Shown: positions 44,991 through 52,925 of the stretch, in pieces
Position numbering within the stretch: position 1 is the first letter of the stretch
Layout of the letters: every line of letters starts with the position of its first letter
Origin: Bog-473 sp963821755
GTDB taxonomy: Bacteria > Actinomycetota > Acidimicrobiia > Acidimicrobiales > RAAP-2
NCBI GenBank assembly: GCA_963821755.1
Contig: CAWGEX010000005.1
Location: forward strand, 434,001 to 498,000
Reading direction: 5' to 3'
Length of the DNA stretch: 64,000 bases
Translations under genes and position numbers: made by a program
Notes under the pieces: model-generated
Told to the model about the DNA's origin: nothing
Seen by the model: the letters and a program-made list of their open reading frames with translations, nothing else
The model's database searches: none

Positions 44991-45857
44991 TCATGTCATG
45001 AGAGCCTCCAGCAAGCGCCATACCGCTTCTTCGTCGACAGGTGACTCGTACTTGCTGGCTGCACGACAGTCGGCCTCCAACCTTCGAAACAGCTCGGCTA
45101 GACGACGAAGGCTGAGGCTGATTTCCGCCGATCCATATCCCGTTCGTGTCGCTTTCAGGGCACTCATCACCGACGGGTCCAGCCATTCCTCTATGAACCG
45201 GGACCCGTGCCAAAGATGCGTCGATGGCCGCGAGAGCTGCGTCCACCAACGCGCCAGCTCGATGACAGAGGCGGTCAGTTGGCCTTCACACCAAGCCATA
45301 GCGAACCAGAGCTCGCCGCGACGCCATTTCCTAGCAGCAGCGATCAGGTAGTACCAGAATTGGCTCGCCAGAGCCCGGTACTCGTTCTCAGAGAGCAGCC
45401 CTCCACCATCCTCGGGCGGCGCAATCGTCGTAATGTCGTCAGCGATTCCTATCTTGTCGACGAGAATGCGCACTCCACGACCGAACAGTTCTCGAACTTC
45501 CGCAAGATCCTTGAAATCTCCGAGAAGCCGCATCATGTCCACTGGCACGATGCTGAAATCAGCGTCTCGTCCAGATTCGAAAAGGATCCGTCGCTCCGAC
45601 ATCCCTCCGACGGCTGTGGGTTCGATTAGATCGGCGATAACGGGCCCGATTTCGCTGAGCCACTCGTCATGGCCGAGGAACACTTCCGGGTCATCAACGG
45701 TCATAACGAGGTCGATGTCAGAGAATGCGTCTGCCGGATGGTCGCTTCGGGCTTGCGACCCAACAAGCATGAGCACGTGAACTTCGTTATTTCCGTTCGC
45801 CCACGCTGCCAACCGCTCAATGAGAATATTCGCGTCTTCGTGGGTCCCGGCTGACAT
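44991..45857 (-). CDS. ANT(6)-like streptomycin adenylyltransferase family protein
   Basis: A 288-residue nucleotidyltransferase of the aminoglycoside 6-adenylyltransferase family: MLVGSQARSDHPADAFSDID (residues 32-49) carries the G-S-x(9,10)-D-x-D core that binds Mg-ATP, followed by VMTVDDPEVFLGHDEWLSEI, ADFSIVPVDMMRLL (third acidic position), and a helical C-terminal substrate domain (SQFWYYLIAAARKWRRGE, WHGSRFIEEWLDP). Base composition is lower in G+C than the neighbours, which with the flanking repeats suggests acquisition by transfer. Actual antibiotic resistance is not shown by sequence alone. Confidence 0.82.
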   Translation of the reverse strand: MSAGTHEDANILIERLAAWANGNNEVHVLMLVGSQARSDHPADAFSDIDLVMTVDDPEVFLGHDEWLSEIGPVIADLIEPTAVGGMSERRILFESGRDADFSIVPVDMMRLLGDFKDLAEVRELFGRGVRILVDKIGIADDITTIAPPEDGGGLLSENEYRALASQFWYYLIAAARKWRRGELWFAMAWCEGQLTASVIELARWWTQLSRPSTHLWHGSRFIEEWLDPSVMSALKATRTGYGSAEISLSLRRLAELFRRLEADCRAASKYESPVDEEAVWRLLEALMT

Positions 45858-45926
45858 ACCTCATATTGCCCCAAAATGTTGGCTCCGTCGTAAGCCGTTG
45901 GCGACGAGTCGGGGGCTGAAAGGAGC

Positions 45927-45970
45927 GTCCCCTATCGCCGGGTCGGAGTGCCACTCTGCGGCACATCGGG
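45927..45970 (+). repeat. ~45-bp direct repeat, copy 2
   Basis: GTCCCCTATCGCCGGGTCGG...GTGCCACTCTGCGGCACATCGGG, the second copy of the element at 44431-44475, again with a GTGCC/GGCAC inverted repeat. The two copies bracket 1.45 kb with the small unknown gene and the ANT(6)-like gene. Confidence 0.75.
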
Positions 45971-46021
45971 GGCAGGGACAGAGGACGTTGCGAGCCCACT
46001 CAGGTCGGGCCAAGCTGGAGT

Positions 46022-46765
46022 GTGCCTGAAAACCGATTCGTCGGAGAGATCGCCAGAACCTACGACCAACCTGGGACAGGGATGTTCGCTGATGGCGTTC
46101 TTGAAGCGACTGTCGACTGTCTGGTCGAGTTGGCCGACGGCGGAGCGGCGATGGAGTTCGCCATTGGTACTGGCCGGGTCGCTGTCCCTTTGGCTGCCCG
46201 GGGTGTTCCGGTCGCCGGGATCGAGTTGTCCGCAGACATGCTCGACGTGCTGCGGTCGAAGTCCGAAGCGAGCGATATCACATCCTTCGAAGGCGACATG
46301 GCCGTGACATTCGTGGAGGGCGAGTTCTCCCTCGTGTACCTAGTCTTCAACACGATCACGAACCTGACGACGCAGGACGAGCAAGTCGCGTGCTTCGAAA
46401 ACGCTGCCCGGCACCTTCGCCCCGGTGGGCGCTTTGTCATCGAAACCAGCGTGCCCAGTCTTCGCCAGTTACCACCAGGCAACTCCGGTGTTGCGTTTGC
46501 ATTGACAGAGGACTACATCGGCATCGACGATTTCATTGACCGCACGCACAAGCAGATCTCCCGGTCTCGGCACTTCAACCGACTTCCCGATGGCAGCTTC
46601 ACCGAATTCACGGCACCGTTCCGATATGCGTGGCCGGCTGAGTTGGACTTGATGGCTCGGATCGCGGGAATGACGCTGGAACATCGATGGGGGTGGTGGG
46701 ATCGCTCGCCCTTCACTGGTGAGAGCCCTTGGCATGTCAGCGTGTGGCGTCTCCCGGAGGCGTAG
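46022..46765 (+). CDS. Class I SAM-dependent methyltransferase
   Basis: A 247-residue Rossmann methyltransferase: AMEFAIGTGRVAVPLAARG (motif I), VAGIELSADMLDVLRSK (post-I acidic), SFEGDMAVTFVEGEFSLVYL (motif II), HLRPGGRFVIETSVPSL (motif III/IV). The C-terminal RHFNRLPDGSFTEFTAPFRY, WWDRSPFTGESPWHVSV resembles small methyltransferases found beside resistance or transfer modules. Substrate unknown. GTG preceded by GCTGGAG. It lies just after repeat copy 2. Confidence 0.83.
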   Translation: MPENRFVGEIARTYDQPGTGMFADGVLEATVDCLVELADGGAAMEFAIGTGRVAVPLAARGVPVAGIELSADMLDVLRSKSEASDITSFEGDMAVTFVEGEFSLVYLVFNTITNLTTQDEQVACFENAARHLRPGGRFVIETSVPSLRQLPPGNSGVAFALTEDYIGIDDFIDRTHKQISRSRHFNRLPDGSFTEFTAPFRYAWPAELDLMARIAGMTLEHRWGWWDRSPFTGESPWHVSVWRLPEA

Positions 46766-46942
46766 ACGCGGTTGCAGACCGGGTCGCCGAGCTCCTGCAA
46801 GCCGTGGGTCGCGAGCCTGCCCCCCTAACTCCGGTTCGGTGGGCACAAACCGGTCACCGAGGCAGGTGCTTAGTATCACGATCGCCCGACCCCGCTCGTT
46901 TCCGAAGAGCCAGGAAAGGCAACTGACCTTGAGCCCAAACAG

Positions 46943-47027
46943 CGGAGGGAGTGGGATTCGAACCCACGGAGGCTTGCACCTCACAGCTTTTCAAGAGCTG
47001 CGCATTTGTCCGCTCTGCCATCCCTCC
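46943..47027 (-). tRNA. tRNA-Ser (anticodon TGA)
   Basis: The minus strand gives an 85-nt type II tRNA. Acceptor GGAGGGA pairs with TCCCTCC, discriminator G follows, the anticodon stem CAGCT/AGCTG encloses CTTGAAA with TGA, the long variable arm GAGGTGCAAGCCTC marks a serine tRNA, and the T arm GTGGGTTCGAATCCCAC is perfect. Its 3' end faces the accessory stretch. Confidence 0.95.
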
Positions 47028-47038
47028 AACAGCTCATG

Positions 47039-48907
47039 CTAGGTGAGCGCCGGCGTCTGGCCGGTGGGGCCTATGACGCGCTCGTGATCCCGGGCTCGGC
47101 TCCGGGTCCGCCCCCGCACCGCCTGGTCGAGCACGACCTTGCGCAGCCGGACGACCTTGGGGGTCACCTCGACGCACTCATCGTCGGCAATGAACTCGAG
47201 CGCGTGCTCCAGCGAAAAGTTCAACGCCGGGGTCAACCGCTCGAATTCCTCGGCGTTGGCCGAACGGATGTTGTTGAGCTTCTTTTCCTTGGTGGGGTTG
47301 ACGTCCATCTCTTCCTGACGGGCGTTCTCGCCGATGACCATGCCCTCGTAGACGTCCTCGGCCGGCCCCACGATCATCGTGCCGCGCTCCTGGAGGTTCA
47401 TCAACGCGAACGTGGTGGTCAGGCCGCGTCGGTCCGCCACCATGGAACCGTTGCGACGGGTCTTCAGCTCCCCGTGCCACGGTTCCCAGCCGTCGAAGAT
47501 GTGGTGCAGGATCCCGGTGCCCCGGGTCTCGGTCAAGAACTCGGTCCGGAACCCGATCAGTCCCCGGGCGGGCACCCGGTAGTCCAGGCGGACCCACCCC
47601 GATCCGTGGTTGACCATCTCCGTCATGATGCCCTTGCGGAGGGCCAGCAGCTGGGTCACGACTCCGAGATAGTCATCGGGCACATCCACCGACACCCGTT
47701 CCACCGGCTCGTGCGTCTTCCCATCGATCTCGCGGGTCACGACCTGCGGCTTGCCGACCGTCATCTCGAAACCCTCACGGCGCATGGTCTCGACCAGGAC
47801 GGCCAGCTGCAGCTCGCCCCGGCCCAGCACTTCCCACAGGTCGGGTCGGTCGGTCGGCTTCACCTGGATGGCCACGTTGCCGACGAGCTCGGAGTCGAGG
47901 CGGGCCTTGAGCAGACGGGCCGTCAGCTTGGTGCCGTCGGTACCCGACAGCGGCGACGTGTTGATGCCGATGGTCATGGCCAGGCTGGGCTCGTCGACCG
48001 TGATGGCGGGGAGGGCGACCGGGTCGTCGACGTCGGCCAGGGTCTCGCCGATGGTGACCTCGGCCAGACCGGCGACCGAAACGATCTCGCCCGGACCGGC
48101 CGATTCGGACGGCACCTGCTCGAGCGATTCGGTGACGTACATCTCGGTGATCTTGGCTTTCTCGAAGGTGCCGTCGAGCTTGCACCACGAGATGACGCTG
48201 CCTTTGGTCAGCTCGCCGTTGTAGATGCGGCAAATGGCCAGTCGACCGAGGTAGGGCGAGGCGCTGAGGTTGCAGACGAGGGCCTGGGTCGCCGCCCCCG
48301 CCTCGAACTGCGGGGGCGGGATGTGATCGATGATCGCCTCGAAGAGGGGGTTGACGTTCTCGCCCACCACGTTCTTCTCGGTGCTGACCCAGCCGGCCCG
48401 CGCGTTGGCGTAGAGGATGGGGAAGTCGATCTGGTGCTCGTCGGCATCGAGGTCCAGGAACAACTCCTCCACCTGGTGCACCACCTCGTCGATGCGGGCG
48501 TCGGCCCGGTCGACCTTGTTGATGACCAGCACCACGGGAAGCCGGGCTTCGAGTGTCTTGCGCAGCACGAAACGGGTCTGCGGGAGGGGTCCCTCGGAGG
48601 CGTCGACCAGCAACAGGACCCCGTCGACCATGTTCAATCCCCGCTCGACCTCGCCCCCGAAGTCGGCGTGGCCGGGAGTGTCGATGACGTTCATCTTGAC
48701 GCCGCCCCAGCGCACGGCCGTGTTCTTGGCCAGGATGGTGATGCCCTTCTCTCGCTCGAGGTCCCCCGAGTCCATGACGCGATCGGTCATCTCCTGGTGG
48801 GCGCCGAACGCGCCGGTCTGGCGTAAAAGGGCGTCGACCAGGGTTGTCTTGCCGTGGTCAACGTGGGCCACGATGGCCACGTTGCGAATGTCATCTCGAG
48901 TTTGCAT
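47039..48907 (-). CDS. typA: Ribosome-associated GTPase TypA/BipA
   Basis: Translational GTPase of the EF-G family acting on ribosome assembly and stress translation. From ATG 48907 the product is 622 residues: NVAIVAHVDHGKTTLVDALL (G1), EREKGITILAKNTAV (G2), NVIDTPGHADFGGEVERGL (G3), VINKVDRADAR (G4), the EF-G domain II and III/V equivalents, and VPARGLIGFRTEFLTETRG near the C-terminal domain. The longer in-frame extension upstream lacks similarity and ribosome site. The stop lies 11 nt from the tRNA-Ser. Confidence 0.96.
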   Translation of the reverse strand: MQTRDDIRNVAIVAHVDHGKTTLVDALLRQTGAFGAHQEMTDRVMDSGDLEREKGITILAKNTAVRWGGVKMNVIDTPGHADFGGEVERGLNMVDGVLLLVDASEGPLPQTRFVLRKTLEARLPVVLVINKVDRADARIDEVVHQVEELFLDLDADEHQIDFPILYANARAGWVSTEKNVVGENVNPLFEAIIDHIPPPQFEAGAATQALVCNLSASPYLGRLAICRIYNGELTKGSVISWCKLDGTFEKAKITEMYVTESLEQVPSESAGPGEIVSVAGLAEVTIGETLADVDDPVALPAITVDEPSLAMTIGINTSPLSGTDGTKLTARLLKARLDSELVGNVAIQVKPTDRPDLWEVLGRGELQLAVLVETMRREGFEMTVGKPQVVTREIDGKTHEPVERVSVDVPDDYLGVVTQLLALRKGIMTEMVNHGSGWVRLDYRVPARGLIGFRTEFLTETRGTGILHHIFDGWEPWHGELKTRRNGSMVADRRGLTTTFALMNLQERGTMIVGPAEDVYEGMVIGENARQEEMDVNPTKEKKLNNIRSANAEEFERLTPALNFSLEHALEFIADDECVEVTPKVVRLRKVVLDQAVRGRTRSRARDHERVIGPTGQTPALT

Positions 48908-48941
48908 GGGGGTGACAACGATAGGCGAGGTCAGCGGGGTC

Positions 48942-49838
48942 TCATGCCGCAGCCCCGGATCCATGGTCCGGTGCCCCGAGCAGGGCCACGGTACGGGCCA
49001 CGGTCGCCACGCCCAGGGAGAGGGTGACCTGGTCGACCTCGAGGCTGACGAAATGTCCCGATTCGGGCCACCACCCCACGATTCGCCCCGGTGGCCGGGG
49101 GTCGCCGGGGCGCAGGGCCTCGGCCAGCGCCACCAGGCTGAGCTCTGACCGGACCGCGGCTCGGCGCGGCCCACCGAGGACGACCAGGTGCACCGAGACC
49201 CGATTCCCCCTGCCGTCGGTACTACTGCCCCGAACCTCGGCGCGGCTCCGGATGGCCAAGAGGGAGGAATGTGGGCTGTCCCACCAGTGGTCCCGGCCGA
49301 TGACGGGAGGGGTGTCGAAGGCTTTCCAGTCGAGGCTGTTCCACAATCGCGTGGCCCAGGTGACGGCATCGGCCTGGACGGCGGCACGTCCGGCGGCCGT
49401 CAAGCCGGCCAACCACTGCCCCATGGAGGACATGGGCCCCCGCCCCCGTCTCTCATCGGTTACAGCTCGGCTCACGGCGAGACCCACTCCGTCCACCGGC
49501 GATTGAGTCGTCCCCGCCACCAGGAAACGGACGGCGGACAGGCCGATGCCGCGCCGGGCGGTGCCGGCCGACCAGGCAAACGGAGAGGACGGACCCGGGC
49601 TGGCCGACGGCCACAGCGTCGTCCGCACGAGGTAGTCGGTCAGGCGAAACGGACCACCGGGTCCATGGGCCACGAGCGCGCCCAGTTCGGCCGAGAGACG
49701 TTCGATCTCCGCGCTGGAGACCAGGCAGTGGTCGGCGCGCAACGGGCGCAACAGGGCGACGGTGAGGGGCGACGCAGCCGGAAGCCCGGACGCAGCAGGA
49801 AGCCCGGCCGGCCCGGCCTGACCGACGAGCTCAGTCAT
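48942..49838 (-). CDS. Hypothetical protein, coupled to the next gene
   Basis: A 298-residue product I cannot assign. It is Ala/Gly/Leu/Arg-rich with no membrane helix or signal peptide; visible landmarks are AEIERLSAELGALVAHGPGG, FRLTDYLVRTTLWPSA, VTWATRLWNSLDWKAF, HWWDSPHSSLLAIRSRAEV and GRIVGWWPESGHFVSLEVD (a tryptophan-rich conserved-looking patch). Codon third positions are strongly G/C. ATG overlaps the upstream gene by 8 nt. The product was probably made together with the 306-residue neighbour. Confidence 0.6.
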   Translation of the reverse strand: MTELVGQAGPAGLPAASGLPAASPLTVALLRPLRADHCLVSSAEIERLSAELGALVAHGPGGPFRLTDYLVRTTLWPSASPGPSSPFAWSAGTARRGIGLSAVRFLVAGTTQSPVDGVGLAVSRAVTDERRGRGPMSSMGQWLAGLTAAGRAAVQADAVTWATRLWNSLDWKAFDTPPVIGRDHWWDSPHSSLLAIRSRAEVRGSSTDGRGNRVSVHLVVLGGPRRAAVRSELSLVALAEALRPGDPRPPGRIVGWWPESGHFVSLEVDQVTLSLGVATVARTVALLGAPDHGSGAAA

Positions 49839-50751
49839 CGGCCCCAGCCAAGAGGGCGAGCCGGGCGACCAGGTGGGAGGCCATCGCTCGGAGATGCTCC
49901 TGCTGCACGTCCTCGATGACGTAGCGACCGACGGCCGAGTCGAGCAAGCCGAGTCGGAAGGGTGGGTTCCCGTGGCGCAGCGTCTCGAGCAGCGCCAGGT
50001 AGTGCAACGCGGTGCGCGCGAAGGCCCACGGGCCCCCCGAGGTGAGTTGGAGGGCGCACAGTGAGGCCTCGCCGGGGGCCGGCGCGCCCACCAGCAGGTC
50101 GAACACCCCGCAGAGGACCACGCGTCCCCCGGCCAGGGGAATGGCCACGCGGTCGTCGGTGCGGGGCAGCCAGCCGGGGGCGAAGTGGGGAGTGAGCTCG
50201 CGCAGGTGCCCGATCTGGTTGGTCAACTCGGCCCTGAGCTCGGATCTGGCCCGACGATCCAACCGGCCGACGTGGCGGACCAGGCCGGCTCGATTCGGGT
50301 GGAGGCCGAGGGCGTCGAGCGCGTCGGTCAGTGGGTCTCCGACCGAACCGGTGGTGACGAGCTGGCGAAAGAGGGCGTGGACCAGATACGAGGTGACGAC
50401 CTGGCTCGGGTAGTCCTCTCTCTGGCGCGACGGTCCCTGGCGCGACGACGAGTTCTGGTCCGCGTGACCCAGGAGCAGTCGGGGTCCGAGGTGGAGCGGC
50501 GGTGCGTCGTCCCCCCGGCGCGCGACCAGCGCACCGGCCCCGTCCTCCAACCAGGCCCGCAGGCCGCCGGCCAAGCCGGGGTCGAAGCGGGGTCGTTCGG
50601 TCGATCGATCGCGCAGCCGGGCCAGGACGTCGCCCTGTGCCGTTCCCGCCTTCCCCGTTCGCGTGCTCCCCAGCGCAGGTGGCCCGGGGTCCACCTCGAC
50701 GAGGACCTCACGTTGCGGCGCTCGACGCGGCTGGAGGGTGACCGGAACCAT
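49831..50751 (-). CDS. Hypothetical protein with possible PD-(D/E)XK-like C-terminal fold
   Basis: A 306-residue product of unknown function. The N-terminal half is Arg/Gly-rich; the C-terminal part reads RVVLCGVFDLLVGAPAPGEA, ASLCALQLTSGG and FARTALHYLALLETLRHGNP, a strand-turn-strand followed by a helix that resembles the core of RecB-like nucleases (G-x-F/I-D ... D/E-x-K), but the catalytic lysine is replaced by Gln in LQLTSG, so if the fold is right the protein is probably inactive as a nuclease. Divergent from the patatin gene by about 80 nt; overlaps the following gene by 8 nt. Confidence 0.55.
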   Translation of the reverse strand: MVPVTLQPRRAPQREVLVEVDPGPPALGSTRTGKAGTAQGDVLARLRDRSTERPRFDPGLAGGLRAWLEDGAGALVARRGDDAPPLHLGPRLLLGHADQNSSSRQGPSRQREDYPSQVVTSYLVHALFRQLVTTGSVGDPLTDALDALGLHPNRAGLVRHVGRLDRRARSELRAELTNQIGHLRELTPHFAPGWLPRTDDRVAIPLAGGRVVLCGVFDLLVGAPAPGEASLCALQLTSGGPWAFARTALHYLALLETLRHGNPPFRLGLLDSAVGRYVIEDVQQEHLRAMASHLVARLALLAGADD

Positions 50752-50829
50752 GCACGCAGTGTGCCTGGAGGGTGTGACGCGGCGTGACGCACCGAGACCC
50801 GAGCCGGCTCCTCTACCCTGACGGGTGCC

Positions 50830-52029
50830 ATGGTTTCTGCTCTCGATCCGCTGATGGCGACCAATGTGGGATTTGCCATCACCTTCGGGTTGTTCGTGGT
50901 GGCACTGCTGACCCTCTTCTTCCTTACGGCCCGCTGGGCCATCCGCCATGACCGGGCCGGCTATGCGGCGTGGCGGAACCGACAGCAGGCCGCGGCCCCT
51001 CCGACCATCACTCCGACCGCGACCCCGACCACAACCCCGACCACACCCGACCACAACCGAATCCCAGACCGAGACCGTCGCGGAAGGGGACGGGCCCCCC
51101 ACCTCCGACCCGTGAGCTGGTCGGAGCGCCTGGCCGCCAGATGGCGGGCCTGGAGAGGCAACTCCTCGACGGGGCCGACCCTCCCGAAGACGGCCTTCGT
51201 CCTGGCCGGTGGGGGCAGCCGCGGCGCGGTGCAGATCGGCATGCTGGCCGAGCTGGTCGACCGGGGCATCCGGGCCGACCGGGTCTATGGCGCCTCGGTC
51301 GGCGCCATCAACGGGGCTGCCTATGCCTCCAACCCCACACCCGAGGGGATCGAGCGGATGGCCGAGATCTGGCGGAAGCTCAAAGGGGACGACATCTTCC
51401 CCCGCTCCGTGCTCGATGGTCCTTGGCTCTTCTTGCAGAAGCGGCCGGCCGTGCACGCCAACACGGGGCTGCGGACGATCATCGAGGCGGGCATCGACTT
51501 CGAGCAGATCGAAGATGCCGCCATACCGTTCGAACTGGTGACGACCTCGCTCACCGACGGACGCGAACGGTGGATCGCTCACGGCAACGCGGTGGAGGCC
51601 ATCCTGGCCTCGTCGGCCATCCCCTCCATCTTTCCTCCCGTCACCATTGACGGCGACATGCTGGTCGACGGTGGCGTCGTCAACAACGTCCCCATCAGCC
51701 GGGCCCTGGCGGCCGGGTGCACGCGCATCTTCGTGCTGCTCTGTGGCCCCCTGCACTACCACCCGCGGCCAGCCAAGCGTCCGGCCGAGGCGGCCCTGAC
51801 CGCGTTCTTCGTGGCCATCCACGCCCGCTTCGTGCGCGAGCTGACCGCCATCCCACCCGGGGTCGAGGTCGTGGTGTTCAGCGGCGGAGGCGAACCGTCG
51901 GCGCAGTACCGGGACTTCTCCGGTACGACGACCATGATCGAGGAGGGCCGGGCCGAAGTGGCCGAGGTGCTGGACCGCTACGCCGGGACGTCCCAGGACG
52001 TGACGGTGCCCCACGAATCGCGCCGATGA
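50830..52029 (+). CDS. Patatin-like phospholipase, membrane-anchored
   Basis: A 399-residue lipolytic acyl hydrolase. A TM helix (about 15-34, GFAITFGLFVVALLTLFFLT) is followed by a Thr/Pro/Asp-rich linker, then the patatin domain: FVLAGGGSRGAVQIGML (oxyanion loop), VYGASVGAINGAAY (nucleophile Ser156 in GASVG), SSAIPSIFPPVTIDG and DMLVDGGVVNNVPI with the catalytic Asp. TACCCT at 50814-50819 lies 10 nt before the ATG. The methyltransferase gene overlaps its stop (ATGA). Confidence 0.88.
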   Translation: MVSALDPLMATNVGFAITFGLFVVALLTLFFLTARWAIRHDRAGYAAWRNRQQAAAPPTITPTATPTTTPTTPDHNRIPDRDRRGRGRAPHLRPVSWSERLAARWRAWRGNSSTGPTLPKTAFVLAGGGSRGAVQIGMLAELVDRGIRADRVYGASVGAINGAAYASNPTPEGIERMAEIWRKLKGDDIFPRSVLDGPWLFLQKRPAVHANTGLRTIIEAGIDFEQIEDAAIPFELVTTSLTDGRERWIAHGNAVEAILASSAIPSIFPPVTIDGDMLVDGGVVNNVPISRALAAGCTRIFVLLCGPLHYHPRPAKRPAEAALTAFFVAIHARFVRELTAIPPGVEVVVFSGGGEPSAQYRDFSGTTTMIEEGRAEVAEVLDRYAGTSQDVTVPHESRR

Positions 52030-52868
52030 CCGGCCCGGTCGGCCGCCCACCGAGCGGGGGCGAGGACGGGGGCAAGGGCGGGGGCTACCTCCTCGATAAC
52101 GCCGCAGCCGCCGCCGGGGCCCGGTTCACCGCCTTCGGCGCCCTGTTCGACCCGTCGACCTTCCGCCATATGGCGGCGCTCGGCCTGGCCCCGGGTTGGC
52201 GCTGTTGGGAGGTGGGGGCGGGCGGTTCGTCGGTGGTCCGCTTCCTGGCCGACCGGGTGGGGCCCGAGGGGCACGTCCTGGCCACCGACATCGACGTGTC
52301 GTGGGCCGAGGCGGCGGCCTCCGGCCCACCGGTGGAGGTCCGGCGGCACGACGTGGCGGCCGACCCGGCGCCCGAGGAGGAATTCGACCTGGTGCACGCC
52401 CGTCTGGTCCTGGTGCACGTGACCGATCGCCAGGCCGCCCTCGATGCCATGGTGGCCGCCCTACGCCCAGGCGGTTGGTTGTTCATCGAGGACGCCGATC
52501 CGGCGCTCCAGCCGCTGAGCTGTCTGGAGGAGCTCGGGCCCGACCAGGCGCTGGCCAACAGGCTGCGCACCGGCTTTCGGGCCCTCATGGCCGAACGGGG
52601 CGCCGACCTGGCCTACGGGCGTACCCTGCCCCGCCTGCTCCGGGAGGCCGGCCTGGGCGAGGTGGGGGCCGACGCAGCGTTCCCGGTGGCCCTGCCCGAG
52701 TGCGCCCAGCTGGAGACGGCGACCATCACGATGATCCGGGAGCGGCTGGTGGCCGAGGGTGTGGCCACGGAGGAGGACATCGAGCGCCACCTGGTCAACG
52801 TGGCGGCCGGACGGCTCGATCTGGCCCAGCCGCCGATGATTGCCGCTTGGGGGCGCCGACCCTTCTGA
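52026..52868 (+). CDS. SAM-dependent methyltransferase
   Basis: A 280-residue class I methyltransferase: WRCWEVGAGGSSVVRFLADR (motif I), GHVLATDIDVSWAEAAA (post-I), EEFDLVHARLVLVHVTDRQA, MVAALRPGGWLFIEDADPAL, and a C-terminal substrate region. The leading Gly-rich segment (PPSGGEDGGKGGG) is probably flexible. Co-transcribed with the patatin gene through an ATGA overlap. Substrate unknown. Confidence 0.85.
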   Translation: MTGPVGRPPSGGEDGGKGGGYLLDNAAAAAGARFTAFGALFDPSTFRHMAALGLAPGWRCWEVGAGGSSVVRFLADRVGPEGHVLATDIDVSWAEAAASGPPVEVRRHDVAADPAPEEEFDLVHARLVLVHVTDRQAALDAMVAALRPGGWLFIEDADPALQPLSCLEELGPDQALANRLRTGFRALMAERGADLAYGRTLPRLLREAGLGEVGADAAFPVALPECAQLETATITMIRERLVAEGVATEEDIERHLVNVAAGRLDLAQPPMIAAWGRRPF

Positions 52869-52925
52869 ATCACCGTTTCGGAGGCCGCGTGCGACAGCGT
52901 CACACCACCCCGGTTAAATGGGGAC

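Noticed and set aside
44431..45970. Integron attC sites
   Set aside because: The repeats have an inverted repeat but not the GTTRRRY core or the L/R box structure of attC.
41000..47027. Genomic island integrated at the tRNA-Ser 3' end
   Set aside because: The tRNA 3' end faces the accessory stretch, but I found no second copy of its 3' sequence near 41 kb and no integrase, so integration at the tRNA is not supported.
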